DNA of 64,000 nt from Enterococcus sp. HY326 (GCF_026157065.1 NZ_JANLGQ010000004.1:1-64000), one strand, 5' to 3'. Shown: positions 26,243 through 35,541, numbered from the stretch's first letter. The notes: generated from the sequence alone by a model not told the origin. A program made the numbers and translations.

Positions 26243-27325
26243 ATGGATTCAAAAGAAGAACAATTATTAATTGATTTAACGAGTGCCAGAGGTGTTCCGG
26301 GAAATGAGGGTCAAGTCCGGGAAATTTTTAAAAATTATGCGAAAGACTATGCCGAAGATGTTTTCTTTGATGGATTGGGCAGTGTGATTGCCAAGCATTC
26401 CGGTTCAAAGGGCGGTCCAAAGATTTTTATTTCCGGTCACATGGATGAAGTTGGTTTTATGGTGACGAAAATTACGGATAAAGGTTTTATTGAGTTTCAA
26501 ACTTTAGGCGGCTGGTGGGGTCAGGTTATGCTGGCACAACAAGTTGAAATCACTACAGATGACGGTAAAGTGATTCATGGAGTGATTGGTTCAAAACCAC
26601 CGCATGTGCTATCACCAGAAGCTCGCCAAAAACCCTACGATGTCAAAGAGATGTTTATCGATGTCGGCGCCAGCAGTGCTGAGGAAGTGAAGGGCTGGGG
26701 AGTTCGGCCTGGGGATATGATTACACCTTATATCGAATACAAACGCTTGAACGATACCAAATTTTTACTGGCTAAAGCTTGGGACAATCGGATTGGCACG
26801 GCTGTTTCCTTAAAGGTTTTAGAAAATCTAGCTGAAGCAGACCATCCTAATGTTTTATTTGCTGGCAGTGATGTTATGGAAGAAGTGGGCTTAAGAGGCG
26901 CCCGTACCAGCACGCATTTGGTCAATCCAGATATTGCCTTTGCTTTGGATACAGGGACCGCAGGAGATACTCCGGGCATGACGCCTAAAGAAGCAGATTC
27001 AATTTTAGGCAAAGGTCCGCAGGTTTTGATTTTTGACGCTTCGATGGTGCCCCATAAAAAATTATTGAAATTTGTGATTGATACGGCTGAGGAATTAGAA
27101 ATTCCCTTCCAATATACGGTGATTACCGGTGGCGGTACGGATGCCGGACAAATGCATTTGACTAGAGACGGGATTCCGTCGTTAGCGATTACTGTACCGG
27201 TGCGCTACTTGCATTCCCATACCTCTGTCATTCATGAGGATGACTATCTAAATACCGTTAAGCTGGTCACTGAAGTGGTGAAACGCTTGGATAGTGATAA
27301 AGTCAAAGAAATTCGTAGCTATTAA
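26243..27325 (+). CDS. M42 family glutamyl aminopeptidase / endoglucanase-like metallopeptidase
   Basis: Cytosolic dinuclear metallo-aminopeptidase of 360 aa (PepA/FrvX/YsdC group) that trims N-terminal residues, often Glu or Asp, from peptides. Metal and catalytic residues are visible in SGHMDEVGFM (His and Asp), WDNRIG (Asp), MEEVGLRGA (Glu-Glu), FALDTGTAGD (Asp) and VRYLHSHTSV (His). ATG with AAAGGCGGG upstream. A single gene with its own promoter and terminator. Confidence 0.92.
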   Translation: MDSKEEQLLIDLTSARGVPGNEGQVREIFKNYAKDYAEDVFFDGLGSVIAKHSGSKGGPKIFISGHMDEVGFMVTKITDKGFIEFQTLGGWWGQVMLAQQVEITTDDGKVIHGVIGSKPPHVLSPEARQKPYDVKEMFIDVGASSAEEVKGWGVRPGDMITPYIEYKRLNDTKFLLAKAWDNRIGTAVSLKVLENLAEADHPNVLFAGSDVMEEVGLRGARTSTHLVNPDIAFALDTGTAGDTPGMTPKEADSILGKGPQVLIFDASMVPHKKLLKFVIDTAEELEIPFQYTVITGGGTDAGQMHLTRDGIPSLAITVPVRYLHSHTSVIHEDDYLNTVKLVTEVVKRLDSDKVKEIRSY

Positions 27326-27337
27326 ACACAGGTGAAT

Positions 27338-27383
27338 AATCAGAAAAGATTTTCTGCTACTGTAGGAAATCTTTCTGATTTTT
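27338..27383 (+). terminator. Terminator after the M42 peptidase
   Basis: AATCAGAAAAGATTTTCT pairs with AGGAAATCTTTCTGATT, followed by TTTT. Confidence 0.8.
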
Positions 27384-27416
27384 ATAAAAAAAGGTAAGTG
27401 AGAAAAGGAGAGAAAA

Positions 27417-28217
27417 ATGGAAAATTATGAACTGCGGGCAAAAGCCCGAGAAGCATTGGCAGGCCAATGGGGAATTAATGCAATTATTACGTTATTTGTT
27501 TACATTATTACGACGGTGATTCAAGGTGCCGTGACTAGATTATTTGGTTTTAATGCCACTAATTCGGATGGGCTACTTTATCTATTAGTCACCTATGCAT
27601 TGTCCCTGTTTATTTTATTTGCTTTTTCCTATGGGCAAAATTATATTGCATTAGAAGTAGCTAATGGACAAAAAGCGGAAATTGGTGATGTGTTTTCAAT
27701 TTTTAACAAGAAGTATTATGTGCCGATGATGATTTTTAACTTAATCAGTGAGGTACTGAATTTCTTAATCAGCTTGATTATTTTTGTGCCGATTATGTTG
27801 ATTTTTGGTTTCACAGCTTACATGTCCTTTGCCTTTGGCGGCAGTACAAATGGATTGACTCGCTTGTTGAATGATGGTGAAATCAGCACGTCAACAGCCA
27901 TTATTTTTGTTGTGTTAATCTTGGCAGTGCTTGTATTATTCTTTATTGTTTCTTATATCATTGCCGGCGTCTTCAAATTTGCCGCTTGGGCGAAGTTGGA
28001 AAATCCAGAAATGCCAACGTTGAAAGCTTTGTCTTATGCTTGGTATTTAATCAAAGATCGTTTGGGCAAATACATTTTAATGAATCTTTCCTTCATCGGC
28101 TGGTGGATTTTCTGTATTTTCATTATTCCAGTTTTATGGGTGGTGCCGTACATCAATACTAGCTTAGCTGAATTTTATTTGAATGCGAAAAATGAACGGG
28201 ACTTTATGAATGTATAA
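27417..28217 (+). CDS. DUF975 family integral membrane protein
   Basis: A 266-aa polytopic protein (about six helices) beginning ENYELRAKAREALAGQWG, the conserved start of DUF975. Helices lie near residues 22-40, 55-78, 100-135, 155-190 and 218-245, with a PEMPTLKALSYAWYLIKDR cytoplasmic segment between the last two. Function is not known for the family. AAGGAG precedes the ATG, and a terminator follows at 28231. Confidence 0.8.
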   Translation: MENYELRAKAREALAGQWGINAIITLFVYIITTVIQGAVTRLFGFNATNSDGLLYLLVTYALSLFILFAFSYGQNYIALEVANGQKAEIGDVFSIFNKKYYVPMMIFNLISEVLNFLISLIIFVPIMLIFGFTAYMSFAFGGSTNGLTRLLNDGEISTSTAIIFVVLILAVLVLFFIVSYIIAGVFKFAAWAKLENPEMPTLKALSYAWYLIKDRLGKYILMNLSFIGWWIFCIFIIPVLWVVPYINTSLAEFYLNAKNERDFMNV

Positions 28218-28230
28218 ATGATTTTTAAGC

Positions 28231-28270
28231 GGCGTCTTCAGGGGTTCAAAGCCTTTGGAGACGTCTTTTT
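28231..28270 (+). terminator. Terminator after the DUF975 gene
   Basis: GCGTCTTCAGGGG with a partly complementary CCTTTGGAGACGT arm, then TTTTT. Confidence 0.75.
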
Positions 28271-28312
28271 GTGTTAGGATAGAAGTAACAAAAATTGTTT
28301 GGAGGCTGTCGA

Positions 28313-29053
28313 ATGAAATTAACGGTTTTAGGCTATTTAGGAGCGTATCCTTATGATGGGGATGGAACGACAGGATTTTTATTGCAATCAGGGGAGTTTA
28401 ATTTACTATTGGATGCTGGCAGTGGCACACTTTTACAATTGCAAAAATATTTAGACCCGTTGGCACTGGATGCAGTCATTTTAAGTCATTATCACCACGA
28501 CCATATTGCTGATTTAGGGGTGCTGCAATATGATTGGCAATTAAATCCCCAGCGCAATCAGGAGAAAATTTTGCCAATTCACGGACATACAGAGGATTCA
28601 TTTCACTTCAATGACTTGACGCTAGCGGGCGTCAGCCAAGGACAGCCGTATTACGAGACAGATGAGTTGAATTTAGGACCGTTTTTGGTTACATTTATGA
28701 AGACGATTCATCCAGTACCTTGTTATGCTATGCGCTTTGTTGAAAAAAGCAGCGGCAAGGTTTTGGTCTTTACCGGTGATTCCGGTTATTTGGAAAAGTT
28801 TAATGATTTTGCCAAGGATGCCGATTTATTTTTGGCAGACACGTATCTATTTAAAGGCAATGAAAGGCACAAGGCCCACTTTACTTCCCTTGAAGCCGGG
28901 GAAATTGCCAAAGCGGCTGAGGTGAAACGCTTAGTCTTGACCCATTTGCCGCAATTCGGAGATTTAAAGCTTTTACAAGCGGAGGCTCAAGCAGCTGCTG
29001 GGCCACAAATTCCAGTCGAGTTGGCAGCTACTGGGAAAATTTTTGATATCTAA
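28313..29053 (+). CDS. MBL-fold metal-dependent hydrolase (YhfI-like)
   Basis: Metallo-beta-lactamase-fold hydrolase, 246 aa, with the HxHxDH-type motif SHYHHDHIADLG (about 67-78), a further His in TIHPVPCYAMRF, the bridging Asp in FTGDSGY, and the final His in VLTHLPQFG. RNase Z/phosphodiesterase-like layout. ATG 28313 follows GGAGG by eight bases. In Bacillus yhfI is beside the lipoate ligase lplJ, and here lplA follows, so the pairing is conserved. Substrate unknown. Confidence 0.85.
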   Translation: MKLTVLGYLGAYPYDGDGTTGFLLQSGEFNLLLDAGSGTLLQLQKYLDPLALDAVILSHYHHDHIADLGVLQYDWQLNPQRNQEKILPIHGHTEDSFHFNDLTLAGVSQGQPYYETDELNLGPFLVTFMKTIHPVPCYAMRFVEKSSGKVLVFTGDSGYLEKFNDFAKDADLFLADTYLFKGNERHKAHFTSLEAGEIAKAAEVKRLVLTHLPQFGDLKLLQAEAQAAAGPQIPVELAATGKIFDI

Positions 29054-29146
29054 GCCAGTATGTTGAGCTATTGCATCTGCCTTTTACGCAGGCCGATTTT
29101 TACAATAGAAAATAATGACAAACAATTAAAATTGGAGGAAGCAAAC

Positions 29147-30151
29147 ATGATTTTTGTACCAAATGAAAACATCGATCCGCGGATTAACTTGGCTATTGAA
29201 ACTTATTTATTGCGGGAAATGCCATTGGATGAACCAATTTTGTTATTTTATATTAATGAACCGTCGATTATTATCGGCCGCAATCAAAATACAATAGAAG
29301 AAATCAATAAAGAATATGTTGAAGAACACGGTATTCATGTTGTTCGTCGATTGAGCGGCGGCGGGGCCGTCTATCATGATTTAGGTAATTTGAATTTTAG
29401 TTTTATTATGCCAGATGACGGAAATTCCTTTAGAGACTTTGCTAAATTAACGCAGCCGATTGTCCAAGCTCTCCATGATTTAGGTGTTGAAGGAGCGCAA
29501 TTAAAAGGTCGCAATGATTTGGTGATTGACGACCAGAAGTTCTCCGGCAATGCGATGTATGCAACCAATGGCCGGATGTTTGCCCATGGTACGATTATGT
29601 TTGATTCGGATATCAATGAAGTGGTGAATGCCTTAAAAGTTCGCCAAGACAAAATTGAATCTAAAGGCATCAAGTCGATTCGCTCACGGGTGACCAATAT
29701 TAAACCATTCTTACCAGCGGATAAACAAGGGATGACCACTAAAGAGTTCCGCCAAGAAATTTTGTTGAAAATTTTTGGTGTGAATGATATTGCCGATGTT
29801 AAAACCTATGATTTAACGGCAGATGACTGGAAAAAAATTGAAGAAATTTCTAATAGCATGTATCGCAACTGGGACTGGAATTATGGCAATTCACCGGCCT
29901 TTAATATTGAAAAACGTCATCGTTTTCCAATCGGTTCTGTCGAAGTGCGCTTAGATGTGGAAGGCGGCTTGATTAAAGATGCCAAAATTTATGGTGATTT
30001 CTTTGGCTTAGGAGAAATCTCCGATGTAGAAGATAAATTAATTGGCCAAAAATATGAAAAAGCGGCGATTAAAGAAATTATTGACAGTATTGATGTCAAA
30101 AAATATTTTGGGAATATCGAAGCCGAGGAATTAGTTGAGTTAATTTATTAA
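29147..30151 (+). CDS. lplA: Lipoate--protein ligase
   Basis: Attaches lipoate to E2/GcvH domains via lipoyl-AMP; 334 aa. The motif RRLSGGGAVYHDLGNLNFSF (about 72-91) is the lipoate/ATP site, and the catalytic Lys is in the RNDLVIDDQKFSGNAM region (about 122-137). A C-terminal accessory domain is present (about 250-334). ATG 29147 is preceded by GGAGG; upstream in-frame codons lack a binding site. A second ligase of similar architecture is at 48480. Confidence 0.93.
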   Translation: MIFVPNENIDPRINLAIETYLLREMPLDEPILLFYINEPSIIIGRNQNTIEEINKEYVEEHGIHVVRRLSGGGAVYHDLGNLNFSFIMPDDGNSFRDFAKLTQPIVQALHDLGVEGAQLKGRNDLVIDDQKFSGNAMYATNGRMFAHGTIMFDSDINEVVNALKVRQDKIESKGIKSIRSRVTNIKPFLPADKQGMTTKEFRQEILLKIFGVNDIADVKTYDLTADDWKKIEEISNSMYRNWDWNYGNSPAFNIEKRHRFPIGSVEVRLDVEGGLIKDAKIYGDFFGLGEISDVEDKLIGQKYEKAAIKEIIDSIDVKKYFGNIEAEELVELIY

Positions 30152-30353
30152 GCTAATGGCAACTTTTAGATAATCTGTATCATAAAAATTTTTATGGCTT
30201 TGGGGTTTAATCGACTCCAAAGCTTTTTCTTTGGTGGAAGATATTTAGGCTAAAGTTCCATCCCAAACAATAACTCTGCTTTTTTATTGCCAGCGGGGAT
30301 GGAGACCACTATAATATTAAAGAAAATATCAAAAGGAAGAATGGAGCAGTCTT

Positions 30354-31052
30354 GTGCGCAATGAAATGATGCATCGGCCAGTGGTCAAAAAGGATTTGCT
30401 GGATTTTATGCGAAACCAACAAAAACAATTACCCGGAGAACTGGGAAAAATTGAAGCGGAAGCTCATGAAGAGGAGATTCCAGTCATCCCTCATGAGACG
30501 GTGGTCTTTTTACAATTTTTATTGGGTCAGCTAAAGCCCAAAGAAATTTTGGAAATTGGCACGGCCATTGGGTTTTCCTCCAGTTTAATGGCAGAATCAC
30601 TGCAAGATGGCGGTCATGTCACAACTATTGATCGTTTTGATGTGATGATTCGCAGGGCCAAAAAAACTTATGAGCGGCTAGGAAATGCCGCTAAAATCAA
30701 TTTGCTAGAAGGCCAAGCTGCTGATATTTTGCCAACGTTAAGTGGTCCATACGATTTTATATTTATGGACAGTGCGAAATCAAAATATATTGAGTTTTTA
30801 CCAGACTGTTTGCGACTTTTAAAAAAAGGCGGCGTCTTGATGGTGGATGATGTCTTTCAAGCTGGAACAATTCTACAGCCGATTGAAGAAATTCCTCGCG
30901 GTCAGCGGGCGATTCACCGTAAACTAAATCAGTTTTTAAAGGTGATTATGCAGCATCCGGATTTAACCTCGACTTTACTACCTTTGGGTGATGGCGTGGT
31001 GCTGATTACAAAAGAAGCTGAGCAGGTTGAGTTGCCGTCAGAAGTTGAATAG
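30354..31052 (+). CDS. trmR: O-methyltransferase, TrmR/YrrM-like (tRNA 5-hydroxyuridine)
   Basis: Class I SAM-dependent O-methyltransferase, 232 aa. In Bacillus, TrmR methylates 5-hydroxyuridine-34 in tRNA. SAM motif ILEIGTAIGFSS (about 64-75), the acidic ligand in TTIDRF, the metal-site FIFMDSAKSKY (about 138-148), and VDDVFQAG. GTG start with GGAG seven bases before. Family certain; the tRNA role is by homology with YrrM. Confidence 0.82.
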   Translation: MRNEMMHRPVVKKDLLDFMRNQQKQLPGELGKIEAEAHEEEIPVIPHETVVFLQFLLGQLKPKEILEIGTAIGFSSSLMAESLQDGGHVTTIDRFDVMIRRAKKTYERLGNAAKINLLEGQAADILPTLSGPYDFIFMDSAKSKYIEFLPDCLRLLKKGGVLMVDDVFQAGTILQPIEEIPRGQRAIHRKLNQFLKVIMQHPDLTSTLLPLGDGVVLITKEAEQVELPSEVE

Positions 31053-31536
31053 AAGGATGTGGGAACTGGCTGTGACACGAAAAAATTTCTTGAAGTCAAC
31101 ATAATGATGATAATATATTTGTCTCTATAGCCTAGTAAATCAGTAAGGCTTAAAATCGTGTGCTCCTGAGTTCCAGTAGTTCCTCTTGACAATCCAACAG
31201 TAATGTTTAATTTTTTTAATATTTTTCGGAAAAGCTGTGTTAACATTAGGTTGTGTTATGCTAGCACAGCTAAAAAATAAATAGCAAACAGATGAAAATG
31301 ACAATTAATTTCGATTGGATTTTTCATCTGTTTTATTTTCTAGAGTATTTAATTGTTACTGAACACTCAGTTTGTTAGAGCTAGCAGCTTAGTCATTTTA
31401 ATATTTTTAATAACACGCATGAGATAAATAGTTAATCCCAATAAAATCTTCAAAATTTTGAAGCTGGATTTTGATGCTTATTTTCGTTGACTACGGATTA
31501 TATTTTGCTTATAAAGCAAAATTAAGGAGGACTACC
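31053..31536. other. Long intergenic region before rpiR
   Basis: It holds a lone GGCTGTGACACG (31068-31079) resembling one end of the intergenic inverted-repeat family, the terminator at 31286, and an AT-rich approach to rpiR. GCTAGC occurs at 31260 and again near 31380, the core of the 16-bp palindrome found after rpiR. No coding frame is convincing. Confidence 0.4.
31286..31339 (+). terminator. Terminator downstream of trmR
   Basis: AAACAGATGAAAA pairs with TTTTTCATCTGTTT, followed by a T-rich tail. Confidence 0.75.
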
Positions 31537-32394
31537 ATGATAATTGAGCAATTACAGGAAACAAAAAGCTTTACGTCATCAGAAAAACAATTGGCGGAGT
31601 ATTTGTTGGTGCATCTTGAAGAGCTGGGGAGCATGACGATTGATGAGCTGGCAAAAGCTACCTTTACTAGTAAAGCGACGATTATTCGCTTCTGTAAAAA
31701 GCTCAAGCTAAAGGGCTTTATTGATTTGCAAAAGGAAGTTGCCAAAGAGCTTGTTGATGGAAAGCATTTAGCTAAAATTATTGATGACGAGCCAGTTAAT
31801 CAAGACACAACTAGTGAGGAGGTAATAGGGCTAGTTCCGGCAATTTATGAAAATGCCTTGGCCAATGCTCGTCTGTCTCTGGATAAAAATCAAATGAAAC
31901 GAATTATTAATCATTTCAAACACATCGGGAAATTGGATATCTATGGGACTGGCATCACCTATTCAATTGCTAGTATGGCGGCATTTAAATTTGCAACCTT
32001 AGGTGTTTCCGTGGAGGCCTTTAATGGCTTAAATGAACATTATGTGATTGCGACGCGACAAAAGAAAAACCGATTGGCTATTTTACTATCGTTCTCTGGA
32101 AACAATCCTCTAATGGCGACGACTGCCAAATATCTTAAGCAAGCTGGTGTCTTTGTGATTGGAATTGGCGATCATCCAGAAGGTGCACTTGCGCAACAGA
32201 CGGATGAATACATCGCTTTAAGGCAGAAACAATCGATTTTAAGTATGGAGGTGATGACCTCGATAACGGCGGTCAATTATATTCTAGATATTTTGTTTGT
32301 TTCTCAGTTGGTTGGCGATTATCAACAAAATACTCAGAATTCTCTGATGGTTATCAAACAGGAACTGGCAACTAATCAATTGAATGATACTTAG
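31537..32394 (+). CDS. RpiR family transcriptional regulator
   Basis: A 285-aa regulator with an N-terminal HTH_6 domain (about 1-77; recognition part FTSKATIIRFCKKLKLKGF) and a C-terminal SIS sugar-phosphate-binding domain (about 125-250; KLDIYGTGITYSIA and LAILLSFSGNNPLM). RpiR proteins usually answer to phosphosugars. ATG 31537 follows AAGGAGG. It precedes the arginase-family gene, and a perfect palindrome lies between them. Confidence 0.9.
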   Translation: MIIEQLQETKSFTSSEKQLAEYLLVHLEELGSMTIDELAKATFTSKATIIRFCKKLKLKGFIDLQKEVAKELVDGKHLAKIIDDEPVNQDTTSEEVIGLVPAIYENALANARLSLDKNQMKRIINHFKHIGKLDIYGTGITYSIASMAAFKFATLGVSVEAFNGLNEHYVIATRQKKNRLAILLSFSGNNPLMATTAKYLKQAGVFVIGIGDHPEGALAQQTDEYIALRQKQSILSMEVMTSITAVNYILDILFVSQLVGDYQQNTQNSLMVIKQELATNQLNDT

Positions 32395-32485
32395 GTTTCA
32401 AAAATTTAAACTAAATCTGATAAATAATGCGACAATGTTTCAACTTTTGATTTTACTACTGTTCTCTTCAAGCATGGATGATATA

Positions 32486-32501
32486 GTGAAGCTAGCTTCA
32501 C
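32486..32501. promoter_or_regulatory. Perfect 16-bp palindrome, candidate operator
   Basis: GTGAAGCTAGCTTCAC between rpiR and the arginase-family gene. It overlaps TATAGT (32482-32487), a possible -10. Binding by the adjacent RpiR regulator is an inference. Confidence 0.45.
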
Positions 32502-32564
32502 CAGTTTGGTTGCATTTGAATTTTTTGAGATGGAACAGCTTAGCAAAAAAGGAGTGTTTGAAAT

Positions 32565-33413
32565 TTGAAAACAATTCGGTTAAAAATTCCCCAATGGCAG
32601 GGAGGCAACAAGTCCAATTATGCTTTTGGATCAGAGCTATTGACTTGGTTAGCACCAAAAAATGCAAATCATGTCGAAATTGATGTGGCAATTCCCAAAT
32701 ATAGCGGGCCTTTAGAAAAGGAAAATGGTGTAGTTGGTCAAAGTGTTGTCGCGGCCAACATCGACTTAATCAACGAAAAAATTCAAGCAGAGCAGCCGGA
32801 TAAAATAATCGCACTTGGCGGTGATTGCCTAGTTTCTCAAGCGCCTTTTGATTATCTCCATGGAAAATATGGCGATGACTTAGGCATCATTTGGATTGAT
32901 GCCCACCCAGATATTTCTACACCAGACGTGTTCTACCATGAACATGCGATGGTGTTGGGTAATTTGCTAGAGGATGGTGATCCGGTGCTCGCAGCCAAGG
33001 TCAAAGCGCCTTTTAAGTCAGCTGATGTGCTCTATGTCGGATTGCAGGAACCTACCAGTGATGAGAAAAAAATATTAGCAGATTTAGATTTAAACTATCA
33101 GGTACAAAAAAACGAGCGACTTTCGCCAGAAGCCATTCAAAAATGGCTCAAGGAAAATCATTTTTCCAAAGTAGTGGTCCATTTTGATTTGGATGTCTTA
33201 AATCCTAGTGAATTTCGTTCACTTTATTTTACAGAACCAGGCGTGACCGAATTTCCGTCAGAATCTGGGCAAATGAGTTTAAAGGAAGTGCAGGCCACCT
33301 TTGCAGCAATCAGTGAAGTCAGTGAAATTGTCGGCTTGACCATTGCGGAATATCTGCCTTGGGATGCTGAAAACTTGCAGCAATTATTATCAGGAATCAG
33401 CATCTTTCAGTAA
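32565..33413 (+). CDS. Arginase/agmatinase (ureohydrolase) family protein
   Basis: A 282-aa ureohydrolase-fold enzyme that would cleave a guanidino group to urea or formamide. Metal-site motifs: IALGGDCLVS (about 82-91), WIDAHPDIS (about 110-118) and HFDLDVLNP (about 206-214). The first is normally GGDH(S), so a metal-binding His is replaced by Cys. Substrate (arginine, agmatine, formimidoglutamate or other) cannot be read. Start TTG 32565 with AAAGGAGTG upstream; a terminator follows. Confidence 0.82.
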   Translation: MKTIRLKIPQWQGGNKSNYAFGSELLTWLAPKNANHVEIDVAIPKYSGPLEKENGVVGQSVVAANIDLINEKIQAEQPDKIIALGGDCLVSQAPFDYLHGKYGDDLGIIWIDAHPDISTPDVFYHEHAMVLGNLLEDGDPVLAAKVKAPFKSADVLYVGLQEPTSDEKKILADLDLNYQVQKNERLSPEAIQKWLKENHFSKVVVHFDLDVLNPSEFRSLYFTEPGVTEFPSESGQMSLKEVQATFAAISEVSEIVGLTIAEYLPWDAENLQQLLSGISIFQ

Positions 33414-33428
33414 ATGAAATTTAACAGC

Positions 33429-33467
33429 CAACAGCCTGCTCTCTTTATTGAGGGCAGGTTGTTTTGT
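33429..33467 (+). terminator. Terminator after the arginase-family gene
   Basis: CAACAGCCTGCTCTC pairs with GAGGGCAGGTTGTT, then TTTTG. The rest of the 312-nt gap has a small GAAATCAG/CTGATTTTC hairpin at about 33619-33651 and the promoter below. Confidence 0.75.
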
Positions 33468-33653
33468 TAATGGCTTTAGTTAATATTTTACTTTATAAGT
33501 GGTGAAAAAATATGAACTGAGTAAGTAAGACATTTTAGCTGTTCTTAAAATAAGTTTTTTTAGTTTGCAGTCCTCCTATGTGAAGCCTATCTTTTATAAT
33601 AAATAATAGTAGAAAAATGAAATCAGATTCACTTTTAAAGAGCTGATTTTCGC

Positions 33654-33682
33654 TTGCATAGAGATAAAGACTTCTTTATAAT
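33654..33682 (+). promoter_or_regulatory. Promoter of the flavin-binding protein gene
   Basis: TTGCAT at 33654-33659 and TATAAT at 33677-33682, spacer 17 bp. Confidence 0.65.
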
Positions 33683-33725
33683 AGCTAAAACAGTTTTGAT
33701 TGTTAGAAAAACGGAGGATTTTTAG

Positions 33726-34235
33726 ATGGAGGAAATGCGGCGTAGTAAACGGCAAATGGAGCAGGGGGCCATCAAAGAATTAATTGAGGCCCAGCATGTG
33801 TTAAGAATTGGTCTGATTGATAAAACCTTTCCCTACGTTGTCCCCGTGAATTATGGGTACTCGTGGCAAGCAGATCAGCTTATTTTTTATATCCATGGAG
33901 CATTGGTTGGTAAAAAAGTCAGCCTGATTGAAAAAAATCCCCATGTTTGTGTGGAAATTGATGGAAAGCATGCTCTAATTGAAACGGGAAAGCGTGCGGA
34001 GGGCTATTCTTTTGCCTATGAGAGTTTTATCGGTTATGGCAAGGCAGAAATTGTGACGAATGCAACCGAAAAACTTCATGGCTTGGCGTTACTGATGCAA
34101 CACGAAACGGGGAAGGCTCTGACTGAGTTTGACCCAATTCCGGAAAAAATGGTGGAACGAACAGGGATTATTAAAATTGTTATCTCTGAGTTCAGCGGCA
34201 AGCATCATCAGCTGCCGGAGAAATCAGAAGGCTAG
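33726..34235 (+). CDS. Pyridoxamine 5'-phosphate oxidase-like flavin-binding protein (NimA-like)
   Basis: A 169-aa split-barrel protein of the PNPOx-like, NimA-related group that binds FMN or a related cofactor. It starts EEMRRSKRQMEQG, continues VLRIGLIDKTFPYVVPVNYGY (about 25-45), and has FYIHGALVGKKVSLIEKNPHVC (about 57-78) and YESFIGYGKAEIV. A role in nitro-compound or flavin chemistry is possible but unproven. GGAGG precedes the ATG. Confidence 0.8.
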   Translation: MEEMRRSKRQMEQGAIKELIEAQHVLRIGLIDKTFPYVVPVNYGYSWQADQLIFYIHGALVGKKVSLIEKNPHVCVEIDGKHALIETGKRAEGYSFAYESFIGYGKAEIVTNATEKLHGLALLMQHETGKALTEFDPIPEKMVERTGIIKIVISEFSGKHHQLPEKSEG

Positions 34236-34250
34236 AAAACAGTGCAGCTT

Positions 34251-34366
34251 AGCTGTGACAAAATTGCTGAGGATTAAAAATGCAATATCCTCTGTGATGA
34301 AAAGATTTCTATTTTGAAAACTAAAAAATTTGATAGCAAAAAAAGTGCAAAATTTTGTATCACAGA
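34251..34366. repeat. Intergenic inverted-repeat element, copy D
   Basis: Left arm AGCTGTGACAAAATTGC (from 34251) and right arm, read from the other strand, CTGTGATACAAAATTTTGC (34365 back to 34347). It separates the flavin-binding protein gene from the terminator at 34375. Confidence 0.55.
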
Positions 34367-34374
34367 ATATTTTG

Positions 34375-34416
34375 AGAGTTCTTAGGTCAGTCAAAGACGG
34401 GACTCTTTTTTTTTTG
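34375..34416 (+). terminator. Terminator upstream of dapF
   Basis: AGAGTTC/GGACTCT stem (one wobble) followed by ten or more T. Confidence 0.7.
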
Positions 34417-34475
34417 ACAAAAATTGACTATAATAAGTTCAGGATTTAGTCAAGGTCTTTAAGAAAGGAAAAACA

Positions 34476-35447
34476 ATGAAATTAGTAAAAGTGCACGGTT
34501 CAGAGAATGATTTTTTTATTTTGGATCAGACCCAGTTTCAGCAAAAATTAACGGATAGCCAAGTCAATCAACTGACACAGGCGATTACGCCTCGTGAAGG
34601 TGGGTTAGTTGGCGGTGCAGATGGCATTTTATTAGTTGATGATGCCAAAAATAGTCTGAGTTTAGGGCAGATGCGGGTAATTAATAATGACGGCAGTGAA
34701 GCCAGTATGTGCGGCAACGGTTTGCGGACAGTGGCTCGTTATTTGGCAGAAAAAAATCAGCAGGATTCATTTAATGTTGAAACGATGTTCGCAGATTTAA
34801 AAGTACGCAAGGCTCCGGCTCTCGGTGAAAAAATCGAGACCTATCAAGTCGAAATTTCACCGGTTAGTTTTGATTTAGCAGCTGTTCCGGCTAATCTCGA
34901 AGGCGGCCGAATCATCAATCAAAAAATTCCTGAGCTATCCGATGAGCTGCTTTTTTCAGTGGTGGCCGTTCCCAATCCTCATCTGATTGCTTTTGTCGAT
35001 GAAGCGACCTTAAAAGGTCCGTTGCTAGAAGAAATTGCGCAAAAGGTAAATGGCGAAAATAACTTATTTCCTGATGGTGTCAATGTTAGTTTTGTCCAAG
35101 TCTTAGGACCAAACGATATTTTTGTCAGAACTTTTGAGCGAGGCGTCGGTTTAACGAACGCCTGCGGGACAGCAATGAGCGCTAGCAGTCTGATGCATGT
35201 GTTATTAAATGATGGTCGTTTTATGCAGCCGATTAATGTTAAAAATCCTGGCGGGATGGTTCAAACAGTCGTCCATGAAAATCCTGATGGCGGCTACTGG
35301 ATGGAGCTGGTTGGCAATGCTACCAACACCCATTTAATTGAAGGGGAGCTGGCGGACTTTATGAATCAGAATTTTGATAAGCTGACGATTGTTGAAACGG
35401 ATGAACAGGCAGACTATCAAAAATTTCTCAATAATATTGAAAAATAA
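34476..35447 (+). CDS. dapF: Diaminopimelate epimerase
   Basis: Converts LL- to meso-diaminopimelate for lysine synthesis; 323 aa. The two catalytic cysteines are in EASMCGNGLRT (about 80) and TNACGTAMS (about 230). GADGILLVDD and NNDGSEA are family motifs, and the N-terminal VHGSENDFFILD matches DapF. No other dap gene is nearby. AAAGGA precedes the ATG. Confidence 0.93.
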   Translation: MKLVKVHGSENDFFILDQTQFQQKLTDSQVNQLTQAITPREGGLVGGADGILLVDDAKNSLSLGQMRVINNDGSEASMCGNGLRTVARYLAEKNQQDSFNVETMFADLKVRKAPALGEKIETYQVEISPVSFDLAAVPANLEGGRIINQKIPELSDELLFSVVAVPNPHLIAFVDEATLKGPLLEEIAQKVNGENNLFPDGVNVSFVQVLGPNDIFVRTFERGVGLTNACGTAMSASSLMHVLLNDGRFMQPINVKNPGGMVQTVVHENPDGGYWMELVGNATNTHLIEGELADFMNQNFDKLTIVETDEQADYQKFLNNIEK

Positions 35448-35461
35448 TTAAAATTTTGTTC

Positions 35462-35490
35462 TTGTTAACGTTTTCTATTTTCGTTATAAT
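35462..35490 (+). promoter_or_regulatory. Cold-shock gene promoter
   Basis: TTGTTA at 35462-35467 and TATAAT at 35485-35490, 17 bp apart; the 5' leader would be about 45 nt, shorter than the long leaders of cold-inducible cspA genes. Confidence 0.65.
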
Positions 35491-35541
35491 AATCCTCAGA
35501 GACTAACTATCTCAAATGAAAATTTGGAGGCAATTATTATT

